A stretch of 5,927 nt of DNA from Thermoplasmata archaeon (GTDB lineage: Archaea > Thermoplasmatota > Thermoplasmata > Lutacidiplasmatales > UBA184). A program made the translations under genes and the position numbers. Below the pieces are notes generated by a model. The model saw nothing but the letters and a program-made list of their open reading frames with translations. It was not told the DNA's origin and did not search any database. The stretch covers positions 1-5,927 of the forward strand of contig JASHUV010000152.1 in assembly GCA_030039825.1 (NCBI GenBank). Direction: 5' to 3'. Shown piece after piece: positions 5,462 through 5,927 of this stretch; position 1 is the first letter of the stretch; every line of letters begins with the position of its first letter.

Positions 5462-5927
5462 GCTTAGCGTAGCTGCGGACGTTAGTGGCCGCGGGCTGAA
5501 CGGATCGCCCGAAGGCTTTCCGCGTACACCCCGGCTCTATCGAACTCGTCTTCTACGAATGTCCTTCAAGGTCTCTCTTTTTCGAGGGGGTTTCGGGCTT
5601 AGATGCTTTCAGCCCTTATCCCGTAGCGCGTGGCTGCTCAGCGATGCCCTGCCGGACAACTGATGGACTAGAGGCGCCGATTCCCCGTTCCTCTCGTACT
5701 GTGGGAACCTTCTCGTCAGAGACCCGAACACTTCCGCCAAAAAGCAACACACCTGTCTCGCGACGGTGTGAACCCAGCTCACGATCCCTTTTAATGGGCG
5801 AACAACCCCACCCTTGGTAGCTGCTGCACCACCAGGATAGGCAGAACCGACATCGAAGTAGCAAGCCTCCAGGTCGATAGGGACTCTTGCTGGAGACAAC
5901 TCAGTTATCCCCGGGGTAACTTTTCTC
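5462..5927 (-). rRNA. 23S ribosomal RNA, 3' part (5' part beyond the window)
   Basis: The minus strand carries the end of domain V and domain VI of 23S rRNA. Landmarks, using E. coli numbers aligned by eye: GGGATAAC of the catalytic centre with A2451 at base 5905; CGATGTCGG with G2505 and U2506 at 5851 and 5850; the A-loop TTGTTCGCC with U2552 at 5804; GAGACAG with A2602 at 5754; and the sarcin-ricin loop AGTACGAGAG with A2654 at 5700. Distances between these marks equal or nearly equal those of E. coli, so there is no intron or large insertion in this part. The form GAGAGGAAC is the archaeal/eukaryotic version. The 3' end is estimated from the CACTAACGTCCG segment (5476-5487) plus about 14 bases and could be off by 20. 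No 5S gene follows within 180 bases. Short reading frames within this gene are artefacts. Confidence 0.95.

Noticed and set aside
5609..5899. Two overlapping minus-strand reading frames of 96 and 82 residues
   Set aside because: They lie wholly inside the 23S rRNA gene and encode no protein pattern apart from translated rRNA.
1..5927. CRISPR array, insertion sequence, integrase site or defence genes
   Set aside because: I saw no regularly spaced repeats, no terminal inverted repeats with target duplications and no matching protein families.

Overview
The window is a piece of a very GC-rich archaeal chromosome, most likely from a high-GC member of the Thermoplasmatota (inference). The evidence is the archaeal type of the 23S rRNA 3' domain, TATA-like patches about 26-31 bases before start codons with little sign of Shine-Dalgarno leaders, and a PKD-repeat surface protein next to a DUF2079 membrane protein. 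Codon third positions are almost all G or C. This makes long spurious Arg/Pro-rich reading frames common on the opposite strands.

Layout. Bases 1-1919 hold three minus-strand genes: a small unknown protein (1539-1919), a YprB-type RNase H-like/DEDD nuclease with an N-terminal helix-hairpin-helix-like segment (667-1491), and the N-terminal 213 residues of a NAD(P) transhydrogenase alpha subunit, PntAA type (641 down to base 1, running off the window). Each has its own AT-rich promoter-like patch, so they may be separate units rather than one operon. A 128-base divergent region follows. The plus-strand gene 2048-3190 encodes a secreted, C-terminally anchored protein with three PKD-like repeats. 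It meets, tail to tail with 3 bases between stop codons, a minus-strand gene (3194-5281) for a 695-residue DUF2079 (GT-C-like) polytopic membrane protein with a large outside C-terminal beta-rich extension. Bases 5282-5461 are non-coding and include a perfect 36-bp palindrome. From about 5462 to the end lies the 3' part of a 23S rRNA gene on the minus strand, cut by the window edge.

How things fit together. The PKD protein and the DUF2079 protein are both envelope proteins rich in N-glycosylation sequons, and may belong to cell-surface construction. That link is inference from position and type only. The transhydrogenase would balance NADH/NADPH at the membrane. No 5S rRNA or tRNA is visible between the 23S 3' end and the next gene, as expected if rRNA genes are unlinked, which is known in Thermoplasma.

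Most notable observations: (1) the peptidyl-transferase region of this 23S rRNA carries U at E. coli positions 2453 and 2499, C at 2586, and a helix 93 that could extend to six Watson-Crick pairs; (2) the 36-bp perfect palindrome just past the 23S gene; (3) a consistent leaderless-type promoter spacing, including one TATA-like box that contains the stop codon of the gene upstream. I saw no CRISPR array, insertion sequence or defence system.
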